Below, one piece after another: positions 42,930 to 52,326 of a DNA stretch of 64,000 nt. The number at the start of each line of letters is the position of its first letter. The stretch's first letter is position 1. Origin of the DNA: Clostridium sp. CAG:417 (lineage in GTDB: Bacteria; Bacillota_I; Bacilli_A; RF39; UBA660); contig FR890375.1 in NCBI GenBank assembly GCA_000432835.1, positions 228,272 through 292,271 on the forward strand, given 5' to 3'. A model generated the notes under the pieces. That model worked only from the letters and a program-made list of their open reading frames with translations, was not told where the DNA came from and did not search any database. The position numbers and the translations under genes are program-made.

Positions 42930-43766
42930 TTATTCACTTTTTATTTGCTTTTGATAGATTAATATCATTCTATCTCTTCCTTGCATATCTTTTAATACTT
43001 CTATTTTTATATTTTCTAGAAAGTAGTTGGCCATATTAATGATTCCAGGAGCCTGGTACTGTCCTATTTCCAAGGCTATTAAAAAAGGATTAGCTAAGTG
43101 ATTTTTTATGTCTTTAAATATCTTTCTATAACAGTCAAGACCATCTTTTCCACCATAGAGAGCAATATGGGGTTCATTGTTTTTCACAATGTCTTCTATT
43201 TCTTCATCATCACAAATGTATGGCGGATTACTAATTATTACGTTATATTTATCCTTTATATTGGAAAATACATCACTTTGAACAAAGTTCACTTCGACAT
43301 TTAAATTAGAAGCATTTTTTCTAGCTACTTCTAAGGCCTCTTTTGATATGTCAAGCAATGTAACATTACTATTTGGAAAATGTTTTTTCAAGGTGATACC
43401 TATTACGCCACTCCCACAGCCAATATCTAGTATTTTTAGATTATTAGGGTCAAAGTGGCCTGTGATATAATTAATGGTATTTTCTACTAACTCTTCTGTT
43501 TCAAAGCGAGGAATTAATACGTTGTTATTTACACTATATTCGTTTCCATAAAAGTTAACATTTCCTATAACATATTGTAATGGTTGATTATTTTCTAGCG
43601 CTAGTATTTCTTTTTTGTAAAGTACTACTTTTTCTTTGGGTACTTCTTCTTCTAGATATAGTAATAATTCTAAGGGATTTTTATTTAAAATACTTGCTAG
43701 TAGGAGTTTTGCATGATCTTTATGAACATGCTGTTTTCCATAAACAAGTAATTCGTCAACTGTCAT
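42930..43766 (-). CDS. prmC: Release-factor glutamine methyltransferase
   Basis: 278 residues. Methylates the GGQ Gln of RF1 and RF2. ILDIGCGSGVIGITL is the AdoMet-binding loop and ISNPPYICDDEE the NPPY substrate motif; the N-terminal helical domain (about 1-75) recognises release factors. It starts on the last base of prfA, its substrate's gene. Confidence 0.95.
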   Translation of the reverse strand: MTVDELLVYGKQHVHKDHAKLLLASILNKNPLELLLYLEEEVPKEKVVLYKKEILALENNQPLQYVIGNVNFYGNEYSVNNNVLIPRFETEELVENTINYITGHFDPNNLKILDIGCGSGVIGITLKKHFPNSNVTLLDISKEALEVARKNASNLNVEVNFVQSDVFSNIKDKYNVIISNPPYICDDEEIEDIVKNNEPHIALYGGKDGLDCYRKIFKDIKNHLANPFLIALEIGQYQAPGIINMANYFLENIKIEVLKDMQGRDRMILIYQKQIKSE

Positions 43767-44824
43767 TATTCTTCTCCAGCTAGTTTTCTCTTTTGATCTT
43801 CAGTAATTAATGCCTCAATTATATCATCCAATTCACCATTCATAACACGATCAAGATTTTTAGTAGTATATCCTATTCTATGGTCTGTAACTCTATTTTG
43901 TGGATAGTTATATGTTCTTATTTTTTCTGCTCTATCTCCTGTACCAATTTTACTTTTTCTCTCAGCTCCGCTTTCTTCTTCTTTACGACGAACTTCCATT
44001 TCATATAATCTTGCTTTTAAGACTTTCATTGCTTGTTCTTTATTTTGAATTTGACTTCTTTCATTTTGACATGTAACAACGGTATTGGTTGGAAGATGGG
44101 TAATTCTTACAGCAGAATCAGTGGTATTTACGCCTTGACCTCCACAACCACTTGAACGATAAATATCTATTCTTAAATCTGATGGTTTAATTTCTATATC
44201 TACTTCTTCTGCTTCTGGCATTACTAATACTGTTGCTGTTGAGGTTTGAAGTCTTCCATTTGATTCTGTTACAGGTACTCTTTGAACTCTGTGTGAACCA
44301 CTTTCATATTTAAATTTACTATAGGCTTTTTCACCCTTAATCATAAATTCTATTTGACTAAATCCTCCAGCTTCTCCATCTACTGAATTATATACTTCAT
44401 ACTTGAAGCCTTGTTTTTCAGCATATCTAGTGTACATACGAAATAAATCTCCAGCAAAAATGTTTGCTTCATCTCCACCAGCAGCGCCTCTTATTTCAAC
44501 TATGACATTTTTAGAATCATTAGGATCCTTTGGAATTAATAAAATCTCAAGTTCTTTTTCTGTAGCTGTTTTTTGATTTTCCAAATTAGTTAATTCGTCT
44601 TTGGCCATTTCACCTAACTCATGGTCTTTAATCATTTCTTTTGTTTCTTCTATATCATTTAATACCTTTTTATACTTTTTATATGTAGAAACAGTTTCTT
44701 CTATGTCACGTAACTCTTTTGATAATTGAGTTGTTTTCTTTATATCACTTAATACTTCAGGTTTTGTTAACTCTTCGGAAATGTCATTATATCTTTTTTC
44801 AATAGCGTCTAAATGTTCTATCAT
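43766..44824 (-). CDS. prfA: Peptide chain release factor 1
   Basis: 352 residues. Reads UAA and UAG. The specificity loop region (about 185-195, VPVTESNGRLQTS) has the PVT tripeptide in place of the SPF of RF2, and GCGGQGVNTTDSAVRI is the catalytic GGQ loop. Codes as first gene of prfA-prmC-spoIIR. Confidence 0.97.
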   Translation of the reverse strand: MIEHLDAIEKRYNDISEELTKPEVLSDIKKTTQLSKELRDIEETVSTYKKYKKVLNDIEETKEMIKDHELGEMAKDELTNLENQKTATEKELEILLIPKDPNDSKNVIVEIRGAAGGDEANIFAGDLFRMYTRYAEKQGFKYEVYNSVDGEAGGFSQIEFMIKGEKAYSKFKYESGSHRVQRVPVTESNGRLQTSTATVLVMPEAEEVDIEIKPSDLRIDIYRSSGCGGQGVNTTDSAVRITHLPTNTVVTCQNERSQIQNKEQAMKVLKARLYEMEVRRKEEESGAERKSKIGTGDRAEKIRTYNYPQNRVTDHRIGYTTKNLDRVMNGELDDIIEALITEDQKRKLAGEE

Positions 44825-44890
44825 ATTATCTCTCCTCGCCTATAACTGTTGTTATTATATCATATTCTTAATAAATTTCAAATAATAATG

Positions 44891-44914
44891 AAAAGGAACT
44901 ATTCCTCTAGTTCC
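44891..44914 (-). terminator. Terminator at the rpoE 3' end
   Basis: GGAACT (44895-44900) and AGTTCC (44909-44914), T4 on the minus strand; overlaps the rpoE stop. Confidence 0.65.
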
Positions 44915-45345
44915 ATCTCATCTTCATCTAATATAACTAAATCTTTTAAATCATCTTCTGAATCACTATTATAACTGTCATCATCATTATCAGAATAATC
45001 ATCTTCCATATTATCGTCTTCAGTTATTGAATCCTCTTCATTTTCATCAATCTCATCATCATCTTCCTCGATTGCTGTTTTTATTACCTTGTCTGATGTA
45101 TATCTATTTCTTAAATCCCAGCAGCCATTTTCTAATAACACAAATCTTTTGTCTGTTGATAATGATGTATAAAAGTCCCCTATTTTATTTTCAAATGTTT
45201 CATCTGGTAAATCTAATAGTTTAATTATTTTTTTAAATAAATCTGCTGTATTTAGAGGTTTCTTACTTTCCTCCAAAATAAGATTAGTTATATCTTTATT
45301 TGATAAAAGTTCTAAATCTTCTTTTTTCATTTTGTCTACTGTCAT
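44899..45345 (-). CDS. rpoE: RNA polymerase delta subunit
   Basis: 148 residues. A folded HARE-type N-domain (to about 85, including NGCWDLRNRYTSDK) is followed by a highly acidic disordered tail (EEDDDEIDENEEDS and on). This two-part form is diagnostic of Firmicute delta, which limits nonspecific RNA binding and speeds polymerase recycling. ATG 45345 has GGAGG 6 nt upstream. Confidence 0.94.
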   Translation of the reverse strand: MTVDKMKKEDLELLSNKDITNLILEESKKPLNTADLFKKIIKLLDLPDETFENKIGDFYTSLSTDKRFVLLENGCWDLRNRYTSDKVIKTAIEEDDDEIDENEEDSITEDDNMEDDYSDNDDDSYNSDSEDDLKDLVILDEDEMELEE

Positions 45346-45487
45346 TTTTTCCTCCATTTAAGTCATTATATGTTTAATACTAATTATTGTTTCTTTGATG
45401 ATAATAAATTATCAGTTATCTTTATATCATATATTCTTTATATGTGCAACTATTTTTATACATTTTGAAATAATATTAGATTATCAA

Positions 45488-45841
45488 TTATACTTTTTCT
45501 ATTTTAAATGTAAAATAATTATCATCTATTTTATAGCTAATTATTAATTTATCTTGTGTTTTTTCTAGTTTTACTGTTTGAAGTTCAATGTTAATAGTGT
45601 TTTTTAATTCCTTGATGTAAATGGGATTAGTGGTATTTTCATTTAAGATAAATTGGTATTCTATTAACATATCGTTATTATCTCTTTTTAATGTATTTGT
45701 TTCATAATTATAAGTAACTGTTGTTTTATCTTTTTCTTCATAAAAGATCGTTTTTTTATCAGGATCATGATGAACTGTAAGATAGTCATTCGTTGTATTT
45801 TCATTATTAGATAGTGTGATTAAGCAATTTACTTTTTCCAT
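45488..45841 (-). CDS. DUF1934 (YwiB-like) beta-barrel protein
   Basis: 117 residues of mostly alternating beta-strand sequence (KKTIFYEEKDKTTVTYNY, KLIISYKIDDNYFTFKI). Such lipocalin-like DUF1934 proteins lie near rpoE and argS in Bacillota, and location supports the call; no catalytic residue is evident. Function unknown. Confidence 0.55.
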   Translation of the reverse strand: MEKVNCLITLSNNENTTNDYLTVHHDPDKKTIFYEEKDKTTVTYNYETNTLKRDNNDMLIEYQFILNENTTNPIYIKELKNTINIELQTVKLEKTQDKLIISYKIDDNYFTFKIEKV

Positions 45842-45949
45842 TATTACACCTCTTTTTTATTTCTATCAGTGATTATATCATAACTTATTTATTTTTTATA
45901 CATATTTTAAATGTTTTGGTATGATACTAATTTTAGGTTGGTGATACGT

Positions 45950-47917
45950 ATGAAAAAGTTTAGAAAAAGATTAATTAAAGTATGTATTACGTTTTTAATT
46001 TTATTTATTTTAGTAATAGGTGGAGCATATATTTACGCTAAAGTTATGCCGAAGCTTGAGATAAATGTCGCGAATAGTTTAGTATTTTATGACCAGAACA
46101 ATGAGGTTTTTTTTCAGGGTAATGAGAAGACGGAGTGGGTTGGTCTTAATGACATATCAAAAAATGTTATAAACGCAACTATATCTGCAGAGGATAAGAA
46201 TTTTTATAAGCATAAAGGATTTGATATTTTTCGAATTATGAAGGCCTCATATGTTAATATTAGAAATATGAAAACAGAGCAGGGGGCTTCTACTATTACA
46301 CAACAATATGCCAAGAATTTATTTTTAGATTTTGATAAGACCTGGAAGAGAAAGTGGGAAGAGGCACTATATACAATAAGATTAGAAGCTAATTATAGTA
46401 AAGATGAGATTTTAGAGGGATATTTAAATACTATAAATTATGGACATGGTGTTTATGGGATAGAGAACGCCAGTAAATTTTATTTTAATAAAAGTGCCAA
46501 AGATTTGGACCTAGCAGAAGCTACAATGCTTGTTGGTATTCCAAAGTCCCCTAGTAATTATTCTCCACTAGTTAATATAAAATTAGCAAAAAAGAGACAA
46601 AAATTAATATTATCTTTAATGGTACAAAATAAGGTTATTACTGATAGTGAAATGGAAGAGGCTATTAATGAGAAATTAACTTATTATGGAAAAAAGGAAA
46701 CTAACAATTTAACGACAGTAATGTATTATCAGGATGCAGTGTTAAATGAACTTAAAACAATTAAGAATATTCCATCATCATATACTCAAACTAAAGGTTT
46801 AAAAATATATACTAATTTGGATATGAAGGCGCAATCAAGTCTAGAAAAAAATATTAATGAACAAATACCTGAAAATTCTGAAATTCAAGTTTCTAGTGTT
46901 ATGATTAATCCTAAAAATGGTAGAATAGTTGCTTTAACTGGAGGAAAAAATTATAATAAATCACAATTTAATCGAGCCATTAGTGCCAAAAGACAGGTTG
47001 GTTCGACTATGAAACCTTATTTGTATTACGCTGCTCTTGAAAATGGGTTTACTTCAAGTAGTGCTTTTACTAGTGAAAAAACGACGTTTACGTTTTCACA
47101 AAGAGATGACTATAGTCCTAGAAATTATAATGATAAATACGCTAATAAACCAATTTCTATGGCAACTGCTATTGCTTATTCTGATAATATATATGCAGTA
47201 AAAACAAATTTGTTTTTAGGAAGTGATGCCTTAAAAAATGTTGCCAAGAGGGTAGGTATAAATGAAGAATTACCAGATGTTCCTTCACTTCCACTTGGTA
47301 CTAAGGAAATAGGAATTATAGATATGACAGCTGGATATGCGGCATTTGCCAATTTGGGATATAAAATAACGCCACATCTAATTCAAAAGGTCGAAGATCA
47401 CGATGGTAATGTTTTATACGAAGCAACAGAAAAAAATGAGTTAGTATTAAATAGTAGTCTTACATTTATTCTTAATAATATGTTAACAGCTACTTATGAT
47501 TCTGCCTATATTGATTATAATTACCCTACAGCAATTTCACTTGCTTCAAAGTTAAAACATACCTATGCCTTAAAAAGTGGTACTACCGAAACTGATAATT
47601 GGCATATTGGATTTAATAATGATATAGTAACTTCAGTTTGGATAGGGTATGACAATAATAAAAGTTTAAGTACCAGTGAATATAAATATGGACAAAATAT
47701 TTGGTATAAGACTATAGAAGAATATGAAGAGGGGAAAGAAGATAATTGGTATCAAGTACCTACAAATGTATCAAGTGTATGGGTAGATCCTATTTCGGGA
47801 AAGGCTGTTGATCAAAACGCAAAGGTCAAAAAACTAATGTATTTTATAAAGGGCAGTGAACCAACTGATACACAAGATGTATTTGATGAAAAGATGAATT
47901 CAACTAAAAAAAATTAA
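45950..47917 (+). CDS. Class A penicillin-binding protein
   Basis: 655 residues from ATG 45950 (GGTGAT site); 13 upstream codons are in frame but lack a site. One N-terminal helix anchors it. The GT51 glycosyltransferase (about 55-230) shows EDKNFYKHKGFD with catalytic Glu and STITQQYAKNLF. The transpeptidase (about 300-600) shows GSTMKP (SxxK), SDN and KSGTTE (KTG box). It polymerises and cross-links peptidoglycan. It resembles Bacillus PbpF/PbpG-size enzymes, and gerQ follows, so a role in sporulation or germination wall synthesis is possible. Confidence 0.93.
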   Translation: MKKFRKRLIKVCITFLILFILVIGGAYIYAKVMPKLEINVANSLVFYDQNNEVFFQGNEKTEWVGLNDISKNVINATISAEDKNFYKHKGFDIFRIMKASYVNIRNMKTEQGASTITQQYAKNLFLDFDKTWKRKWEEALYTIRLEANYSKDEILEGYLNTINYGHGVYGIENASKFYFNKSAKDLDLAEATMLVGIPKSPSNYSPLVNIKLAKKRQKLILSLMVQNKVITDSEMEEAINEKLTYYGKKETNNLTTVMYYQDAVLNELKTIKNIPSSYTQTKGLKIYTNLDMKAQSSLEKNINEQIPENSEIQVSSVMINPKNGRIVALTGGKNYNKSQFNRAISAKRQVGSTMKPYLYYAALENGFTSSSAFTSEKTTFTFSQRDDYSPRNYNDKYANKPISMATAIAYSDNIYAVKTNLFLGSDALKNVAKRVGINEELPDVPSLPLGTKEIGIIDMTAGYAAFANLGYKITPHLIQKVEDHDGNVLYEATEKNELVLNSSLTFILNNMLTATYDSAYIDYNYPTAISLASKLKHTYALKSGTTETDNWHIGFNNDIVTSVWIGYDNNKSLSTSEYKYGQNIWYKTIEEYEEGKEDNWYQVPTNVSSVWVDPISGKAVDQNAKVKKLMYFIKGSEPTDTQDVFDEKMNSTKKN

Positions 47918-47965
47918 GAATAATTATTTAAAGTATGAATATCCTTAAGTGAAAGGGTGTTATTA

Positions 47966-48277
47966 ATGAACAATAATTATACTTATACTAATTATAGACA
48001 AATCATTCCAGATCCAATGGGTGGAAGTATTTCTAATCAAAATATGCGAGGTACAACTAATAATTTAGAAAGCTTACAAAACTTTCTAGCATTAAATATT
48101 GGCAAAAATGTATCTCTTTATACCTCATATAGTAATTCAATAGAGTGGAAAAATAAAATTTTTACGGGAACTATATCTGAGGTTGGTAGTGATTATATTT
48201 TATTAAATGATGATAAAAGTAATAAAAATGTGTTGATTTGGATTTATAGTGTAGACTTCATTATATTTAATAACTGA
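47966..48277 (+). CDS. gerQ: Spore coat protein GerQ
   Basis: 103 residues. The C-terminal domain (LESLQNFLALNIGKNVSLYT, IEWKNKIFTGTISEVG, IYSVDFIIF) matches GerQ, which in B. subtilis is needed for normal CwlJ placement in the coat and is cross-linked by Tgl through N-terminal Lys residues. Here the N-terminal 40 residues (NNNYTYTNYRQIIPDPMGG) have no Lys, so the cross-linking may differ. ATG 47966 has AAAGGG 9 nt upstream. No cwlJ gene lies beside it. Confidence 0.87.
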   Translation: MNNNYTYTNYRQIIPDPMGGSISNQNMRGTTNNLESLQNFLALNIGKNVSLYTSYSNSIEWKNKIFTGTISEVGSDYILLNDDKSNKNVLIWIYSVDFIIFNN

Positions 48278-48342
48278 TTTTGAAGAAGAAGTTGAATACT
48301 TCTTTTTATTTTGGTATAATTATTTATAGTAGAGGTGGTAGA

Positions 48343-48876
48343 ATGAAATATTTGATTATTATCGGAGTTATTCTAATACTTGTGTCGACGTTATTTATAA
48401 TAATAAAAAATACTAAAAGTAAATTTTTGTTTTTAGATATAAAATTAAAAGAGGGAGAAAATAATATTAGTCTGTTTTTACAAAAAAAGAAAGACATCAT
48501 GGATAAGATAGTAAAAATAGTTATTCAAAATGAAAAGTATAAAGATAGTTTTGATGAGTTTAATGGCGATGTTAATAATCAAAGCGATAATTTTAAGTTA
48601 CATTCCGTTTTAAATGATTATTATAATAAATTATCTAAAATTATTTTTGAAGATGATACAATAGTTCAAGATGAAAAACTAGTAAATTTGTTAAATGAGT
48701 TAAAAGATAATGAAGAAGATTTGATAGGCGCAATTAAGTTCTTTAACGATACTGTAGTGGATTATAATAAATTAATTGTTGTTTTTCCTCATAAGATTAT
48801 AGCTAAAGTTTTAGGTTATACAGAAGAACAGTTTTATAAAAATGAAAAAGAAGAAATGTTTCAAATATTAAAATAG
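48343..48876 (+). CDS. LemA family protein
   Basis: 177 residues. One N-terminal membrane helix (about 2-21), then a three-helix bundle: a K-K-D-I-M-D-K-I helix, an LLNELKDNEEDLIGAIKFFN helix, and DYNKLIVVFPHKIIAKVLGY, which is the LemA family's C-terminal signature. Function unclear in most species. ATG 48343 follows AGAGGTGG; the longer upstream frame has none. Third in the PBP-gerQ-lemA run. Confidence 0.82.
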   Translation: MKYLIIIGVILILVSTLFIIIKNTKSKFLFLDIKLKEGENNISLFLQKKKDIMDKIVKIVIQNEKYKDSFDEFNGDVNNQSDNFKLHSVLNDYYNKLSKIIFEDDTIVQDEKLVNLLNELKDNEEDLIGAIKFFNDTVVDYNKLIVVFPHKIIAKVLGYTEEQFYKNEKEEMFQILK

Positions 48877-48908
48877 ACATATCACTTTTAGGTAATATGT
48901 CTATTTTT
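48873..48908. terminator. Terminator shared by lemA and ung
   Basis: ATAGACATAT (48875-48884) and ATATGTCTAT (48896-48905), 10-bp stem with T- and A-runs for both strands. Confidence 0.85.
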
Positions 48909-49568
48909 TTATATTTGCCAATTGATTGGCTTGATATTTTTAGATATTAAGAAGTTATTGGTTCTTGAAAACGGTTTGCTTCCAAAAAAACCATTATAAG
49001 CGGAAAAAGGGGAGGGATGAGGAGATTCAATAATATAATGAATACTGTTAGTAATTAATTTTTTCTTACTTCTAGCATAATTTCCCCATAATATAAATAC
49101 TACTGGTGTTTGTTTTTCATTTATTATTTTAATTACTTCATCGGTAAATGTTTCCCAGCCAATACTCTGATGAGAGGCTGGTTTCTTTCTTTCTACTGTT
49201 AATACAGCATTAAGTAATAAAACTCCTTCTTCTGCCCAGGGTACTAAAGAGTTATTATCTGAGACTTTTATGTTTAAGTCACTTTCTAATTCCTTAAATA
49301 TATTTTGTAGAGAAGGTGGTCTTGAAACAGAATTTTTTACAGAAAACGATAAACCTTCTGCTTGATTATCTCCATGATATGGATCTTGTCCTAAAATAAC
49401 GACCTTTAAATCTTCATACTTTGTATATCTAAAAGCATTAAATATTTCGTTCTGTGGAGGAAAGCAAGTCTTTTTTTTGTACTCTTCCTTAACATAATTT
49501 AATAGTTCTTTAAAGTAAGGTTTTTGAAATTCATCTTTTAAATATATATCCCAACTATTTCCTATCAT
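48909..49568 (-). CDS. ung: Uracil-DNA glycosylase
   Basis: 219 residues. Removes uracil from DNA for base-excision repair. Catalytic Asp lies in ILGQDPYHGDNQAEGLSF and the His loop in SPHPSPFSAYNGFFG. The GVLLLNAVLTV strand and the Leu-containing intercalation loop complete the family pattern. It comes after rlmH, with its start 17 bp after the rlmH stop region. Confidence 0.96.
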   Translation of the reverse strand: MIGNSWDIYLKDEFQKPYFKELLNYVKEEYKKKTCFPPQNEIFNAFRYTKYEDLKVVILGQDPYHGDNQAEGLSFSVKNSVSRPPSLQNIFKELESDLNIKVSDNNSLVPWAEEGVLLLNAVLTVERKKPASHQSIGWETFTDEVIKIINEKQTPVVFILWGNYARSKKKLITNSIHYIIESPHPSPFSAYNGFFGSKPFSRTNNFLISKNIKPINWQI

Positions 49569-49585
49569 TTTCTCACTTCCTATTA

Positions 49586-50041
49586 TTATTTATGATATTG
49601 TTCATTGTTATTTATTTTATAAGAACGATATATTTGTTCTAAGAGAATTACTCTAAATAATTGATGAGGGAAAGTCATTTCTGAAAATGACATTTTAAAA
49701 TTTGACAAATCTTTTATTTTATCACTTAGTCCATAACTACCGCCAATAATAAATGTAATATTACTATTAAATTGGGATATACCATCTATCTTTTTTGCAA
49801 ATTCTATAGAATTCATTTGTTTTCCTGCTATATCCATACTAATGATATAGTCTTTAGAGTCAAGATGTTTTAAAATATTTTCTCCTTCAATATTAATAGC
49901 CTTTGTTTTTTCTACTAGGCCTTCATCTGGTAGCTCAATTATCTTTAATTTGGTATATTTTTGTAGTCTTTTACAATACTCATTGATGGCATCAATAAAG
50001 TATTTTTCTTTTATTTTTCCTATGCATATTATTTTGATCAT
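49586..50041 (-). CDS. rlmH: 23S rRNA pseudouridine-1915 N3-methyltransferase
   Basis: 151 residues of the SPOUT knot class. ITFIIGGSYGLSD is the AdoMet loop and SFSEMTFPHQLFRVILLEQIYR the knot region with the C-terminal signature ending NEQYHK. Modifies helix 69 of 70S ribosomes. It follows the walJ gene by 1 bp, as in Bacillus where it is near the origin. Confidence 0.95.
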   Translation of the reverse strand: MIKIICIGKIKEKYFIDAINEYCKRLQKYTKLKIIELPDEGLVEKTKAINIEGENILKHLDSKDYIISMDIAGKQMNSIEFAKKIDGISQFNSNITFIIGGSYGLSDKIKDLSNFKMSFSEMTFPHQLFRVILLEQIYRSYKINNNEQYHK

Positions 50042-50042
50042 T

Positions 50043-50798
50043 TTAAACCTCTATTAATTCACTTTCCTCATCTTGTCGAGCAATAGATATTTTAATATTT
50101 TTGTTATCTAGAGCTTTAGATGTTGCGCTCATGGCAAGGGATTCTTTATTATTTTTTTCACTTAAATGGGCTAGAAGAACATATTTAGTTTCTGCGCCTA
50201 CTATTTTTTTTAAATATGAAGCAGTCGTATTATTTGATAGATGGCCATAGTCCCCTATAACTCTTTGTTTTAAAAATGGAGGATAAGGACCATTCATTAA
50301 CATTTCTTCATCGTGATTACTTTCTATTAAATAAATGCTTTTATTAGTAATTTCAGGAAGAATTTTTTTGTTTATATAGCCAGTATCAGTAATATAAACT
50401 AAACTTTTATCTTGATAAGTTATTAAGAAGCCAACGGAGCATGCAACATCGTGAGATGTGTGAATTAAATTTATTGTAACTTGATCTAAGATATTAGTAT
50501 CTTTCAAATAAATAGCGCGGTTTTTTGGTACTATTTGGGATAGGTCTTCATACATTTTTTCTGGAATCATGACTTTTAGGTGAGTGTGTTTAATAAGTGA
50601 TTGTAGGCCTTTTATGTGATCGCTATGACTATGGGTAATTAGTATACCTGTCAAATCATCAAATGTTAATGATAAATTTTCTAATTTTCTTTTTAGTGAT
50701 AGATAAGATATCCCATCATCTATTAAAAGTTTTATATTATCACATATAACTATGGCGCTGTTGCCCTTGGAACCACTCGCTAATGTCTGAAACTTCAT
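50043..50798 (-). CDS. walJ: WalJ/YycJ-type metallo-beta-lactamase fold protein
   Basis: 251 residues. THSHSDHIKGL is the HxHxDH metal motif, with YITDTGYI and HLSNNTTASYL (later His) completing it. TLASGSKGNSAIV at the N-terminus is typical of YycJ/WalJ, a nuclease-like factor coordinating wall and replication near walRK, though no walRK is in the window. Start ATG 50798 overlaps the previous gene's stop region; GTG 50810 is possible. Confidence 0.9.
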   Translation of the reverse strand: MKFQTLASGSKGNSAIVICDNIKLLIDDGISYLSLKRKLENLSLTFDDLTGILITHSHSDHIKGLQSLIKHTHLKVMIPEKMYEDLSQIVPKNRAIYLKDTNILDQVTINLIHTSHDVACSVGFLITYQDKSLVYITDTGYINKKILPEITNKSIYLIESNHDEEMLMNGPYPPFLKQRVIGDYGHLSNNTTASYLKKIVGAETKYVLLAHLSEKNNKESLAMSATSKALDNKNIKISIARQDEESELIEV

Positions 50799-50799
50799 A

Positions 50800-52323
50800 T
50801 TAATACACACTCATCGCATTTAGGGCTCTACCGCCACGGTATGGATAACCACTCCACAAACCAAAATGTAAGTGAGTTCCAGTTGCGGCTCCGGTATGAC
50901 CCATTCCACCTATTACTTGACCCTTCGATACATTATCTCCAGCACTAACGTAACGACATCCTGGGCAAATATGGGCATAGATTGTATAGAAACCATTATG
51001 ATGGTCAATAATTATATATTCCCCGTTATCTCCATATCCACCTGGATAACGTCCTGGTTTCTTTTTAGATTCTACAACAGTTCCTCCTTCGGCAGCAAAT
51101 ATATTAGAACCATATCCACAACCGGCAATATCAGTACCATCGTGTAATGTTCCCCAACGATATCCAAAGCCACTGGAAACAGAAGAACAAGATGCAGGCC
51201 ATCCCCATTGTCCCTTGGTAGCTATAACAGTTCCATATCTTCCACCAGAATAAGTATAATTCGACTGTTTTCCACCTTTAATGACAATTTCATTCGTAAC
51301 AGGTTTTATTTGTTCTGTATTTGTTGTAACGATATTAGTTGTTTCACCATTAATTTTTCTAATTTTTTGGGTAACTTTATTAACTCCATTAACTCCGGCT
51401 TGTTCAACTTGTTGATATCCAACATTTTTACTGTTATCATATCTTGTTTCAGTAGAATACTTTTGCTCTTCAAGAGATACTTGTTCATCTTCTTGAACAA
51501 TATTAAACTGTGGATTAAGTATACCTATCTTAACGTTTTGACCAGCATATAAAAGAGCATTTTCATTCTTAAATTCTGGATTCATTAATAAAAATTCATC
51601 ACTAGACATTTTATTATTGTAAGCGACTGATGATATTGTATCTCCTGCTTTTACTGTATATTCAGCTTGTGATTCAGTTGTACCAAATAATAAATATTTG
51701 GCTAAATCATCTGTGTCTAAGTAAATTGTTTGATTAACAGAAATATTTTGTTTTTTTATTTTTATTTCATTTTCTATATAAATTTTTTCCACTATTTTTC
51801 CTGTTCCATTAATAGTTTGTTTTTTATTTGATTCATATTTTTTATAATCTTCACTACTTACAAATGATCTAACTGTTTTATCCACAGCTTTTGTGAATAC
51901 TGACTTATCTAAAACATAAATTGTTTGAGTTTTGTTAGCTTTTTTTTCAACAGTTGACGTTGTGTCTTTCGTAGCTTTTATTGTTATGGCATATCCACGA
52001 ACGGTAAAATAACTTTTGTCTTTTATTTTTTCATATATTTGTTCTGTAGTGTATATTTTTTCATTATAGGTTATTTCTTTTTGAATATGTAAATTATCTG
52101 GTGCATAGATTTTATCAACATTATACATTTTCTTTAGAGCTTCCTGTTCTTTATCGATATGTTGTTCTAAAGATTTTTTTGATTTTATAACGCCTAATGA
52201 TTGACCTCCTAAATATACTCTATATACTTTTTGAGGTGTTGCATTAAATGTCTTGGCACCTAAAAATAAGTTAAAATTAAATAGAAGTAAAATTATTAAT
52301 ATTATTTTTTTTGATATATGCAT
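50800..52323 (-). CDS. Secreted M23 peptidase with LysM and G5 domains
   Basis: 507 residues: signal helix (about 5-22), a mixed N-region with two SPOR/YabE-like segments, LysM at about 217-265 (YTVKAGDTISSVAYNNKMSS), G5 at about 275-350 (EEQKYSTETRYDNSKNVGYQ), and M23 at about 385-500. Zinc ligands are in HDGTDIAG and THLHFG, so the peptidase looks active. Binds and cuts peptidoglycan outside the cell. It overlaps walJ and follows dnaB by 3 bp. Confidence 0.9.
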   Translation of the reverse strand: MHISKKIILIILLLFNFNLFLGAKTFNATPQKVYRVYLGGQSLGVIKSKKSLEQHIDKEQEALKKMYNVDKIYAPDNLHIQKEITYNEKIYTTEQIYEKIKDKSYFTVRGYAITIKATKDTTSTVEKKANKTQTIYVLDKSVFTKAVDKTVRSFVSSEDYKKYESNKKQTINGTGKIVEKIYIENEIKIKKQNISVNQTIYLDTDDLAKYLLFGTTESQAEYTVKAGDTISSVAYNNKMSSDEFLLMNPEFKNENALLYAGQNVKIGILNPQFNIVQEDEQVSLEEQKYSTETRYDNSKNVGYQQVEQAGVNGVNKVTQKIRKINGETTNIVTTNTEQIKPVTNEIVIKGGKQSNYTYSGGRYGTVIATKGQWGWPASCSSVSSGFGYRWGTLHDGTDIAGCGYGSNIFAAEGGTVVESKKKPGRYPGGYGDNGEYIIIDHHNGFYTIYAHICPGCRYVSAGDNVSKGQVIGGMGHTGAATGTHLHFGLWSGYPYRGGRALNAMSVY

Positions 52324-52326
52324 ACT

